From Sporichthyaceae bacterium (GTDB lineage Bacteria; Actinomycetota; Actinomycetes; JACCYY01): a stretch of DNA of 5,789 bases. Where the stretch lies: NCBI GenBank assembly GCA_013696235.1, contig JACCYY010000042.1, positions 1 through 5,789 of the forward strand. The letters run 5' to 3'. The position numbers were made by a program, and so were the translations under genes. Under the pieces are notes generated by a model. The model made no database searches. It worked only from the letters and a program-made list of their open reading frames with translations, and was not told the DNA's origin. This document shows, in pieces, positions 5,026-5,789 of the stretch; positions within the stretch are counted from its first letter, which is position 1, and every line of letters starts with the position of its first letter.

Positions 5026-5789
5026 GTGATCCGGCTGTACGACTCGGCGACCCGAGCGGTGCGCGCGCTGGAGACCGTGCGTCCGGGCGAGGTCGGGATC
5101 TACCACTGCGGGCTCACGGTGCAGGGTCCGCCGCACCTCGGCCACATCCGCAAGGAGGTCGTGTTCGACGTCCTGCGGCGCTGGCTCGAGCACCGGGACT
5201 ACCGCGTCACGGTCGTCGGCAACGTCACCGACATCGACGACAAGATCCTGTCGAAGGCTCAGGAGAAGGGCGTCGCGTGGTTCGCGCTCGCGTACGAGAA
5301 CGAGCGCGCGCTCCATGCCGCCTACGAGGCGCTCGGCTGCCGGCCGCCGACCTACGAGCCGCGCGCGACGGGCGTCGTGCCGGAGATGGTCGAGATGATG
5401 GAACGGCTGGTCGAGAGCGGGCACGCGTACCCGGCGGCGGACGGTTCCGGAGACGTCTACTTCGACGTGCGTTCGTGGCCGGCGTACGGGGAGCTCTCCC
5501 GGCAGCGCATCGACGACATGGAGCCGGCTCAGGACGCCGACCCGCGCGGCAAGCGGGACCCCCGCGACTTCGCGCTCTGGAAGGGCGCCAAGGACGGGGA
5601 GCCGGAGAGCGCGTCCTGGCCGACGCCCTGGGGTCGCGGACGGCCCGGCTGGCACCTGGAGTGCTCGGCGATGGTCGGCAAGTACCTCGGTGACGAGTTC
5701 GACATCCACGGTGGCGGCCTGGACCTGCGGTTCCCGCACCACGAGAACGAGCTGGCGCAGTCGCGTGCCGCCGGGCGCCCGTTCGCCCG
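5026..5789 (+). CDS. cysS: Cysteinyl-tRNA synthetase, N-terminal part (cut by window edge)
   Basis: Class I aminoacyl-tRNA synthetase that charges tRNA-Cys with cysteine in the cytoplasm. The first 254 codons are visible and read through the window end; the full enzyme is about 460-470 residues, so the KMSKS loop and anticodon-binding part are missing. [17 protein letters not shown] holds zinc ligand C28 and the HIGH-type signature H37-L-G-H40. [13 protein letters not shown] (66-78) is the typical family motif. The other zinc ligands are C213 (WHLECSAM), H238 and E242 (in FPHHENE), preceded by IHGGGLDLR. The related mycothiol enzyme MshC is disfavoured because its HIGH region reads differently (YVCGITPYDATHLGH type). 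The GTG start agrees with the conserved N-terminus [10 protein letters not shown] and with a -10 element 6 bases upstream. The position after ispF is conserved in actinobacteria. Confidence 0.95.
   Translation, partial: MIRLYDSATRAVRALETVRPGEVGIYHCGLTVQGPPHLGHIRKEVVFDVLRRWLEHRDYRVTVVGNVTDIDDKILSKAQEKGVAWFALAYENERALHAAYEALGCRPPTYEPRATGVVPEMVEMMERLVESGHAYPAADGSGDVYFDVRSWPAYGELSRQRIDDMEPAQDADPRGKRDPRDFALWKGAKDGEPESASWPTPWGRGRPGWHLECSAMVGKYLGDEFDIHGGGLDLRFPHHENELAQSRAAGRPFA

Noticed and set aside
4456..5742. A 428-codon minus-strand open frame opposite ispF and cysS
   Set aside because: It is a shadow of conserved genes on the plus strand, with low-complexity translation and no family motifs.
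5026..5789. mshC (mycothiol ligase) instead of cysS
   Set aside because: The HIGH region ([15 protein letters not shown]) and the TDIDDKIL motif are those of actinobacterial cysteinyl-tRNA synthetase, and the ispF neighbour fits cysS.

Overview
The window is very GC-rich, with GTG starts, G/C-ending codons and protein families typical of an actinobacterium. The gene order and protein style fit a relative of Nocardioides or Aeromicrobium (order Propionibacteriales). That placement is an impression from sequence style, not a measured result. Seven protein genes plus the start of an eighth account for almost all of the DNA. No tRNA, rRNA, CRISPR array or insertion sequence was seen. No gap between genes exceeds about 255 bases.

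Left part (1-2413), phosphate sensing. The 5' half of phoU lies on the minus strand. Divergent from it is a senX3-regX3 (phoR-phoP type) two-component operon whose genes overlap by 4 bases. The 228-base gap between phoU and senX3 holds four head-to-tail 11-base units that match the actinobacterial PHO box. This suggests that RegX3 controls phoU and possibly its own operon. senX3 appears to be translated from a leaderless mRNA.

Middle (2393-3077). regX3 converges on a gene for a small secreted lipoprotein of LpqE / PCu(A)C-like type. The 3' gap between them is filled by an ordered array of eleven 15/16-base tandem repeats. The array has a 46-base higher-order period (A-A-B, three times). The first repeat unit supplies the regX3 stop codon and can pair with the end of the regX3 coding region. 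This array is the least ordinary thing in the window.

Right part (3078-5789), housekeeping. carD (RNA polymerase-binding transcription factor), ispD and ispF (methylerythritol phosphate pathway to isoprenoids) and the first 254 codons of cysS (cysteinyl-tRNA synthetase) follow in one direction. carD, ispD and ispF are packed as an operon. cysS sits 21 bases after ispF and has a leaderless-type promoter of its own. The order lpqE-carD-ispD-ispF-cysS matches the conserved arrangement known from Mycobacterium tuberculosis (Rv3584 to Rv3580c).

I found no evidence of a new multi-gene system. The points worth following up are the repeat array, the PHO box, the leaderless promoters and the lipoprotein that lacks copper ligands.
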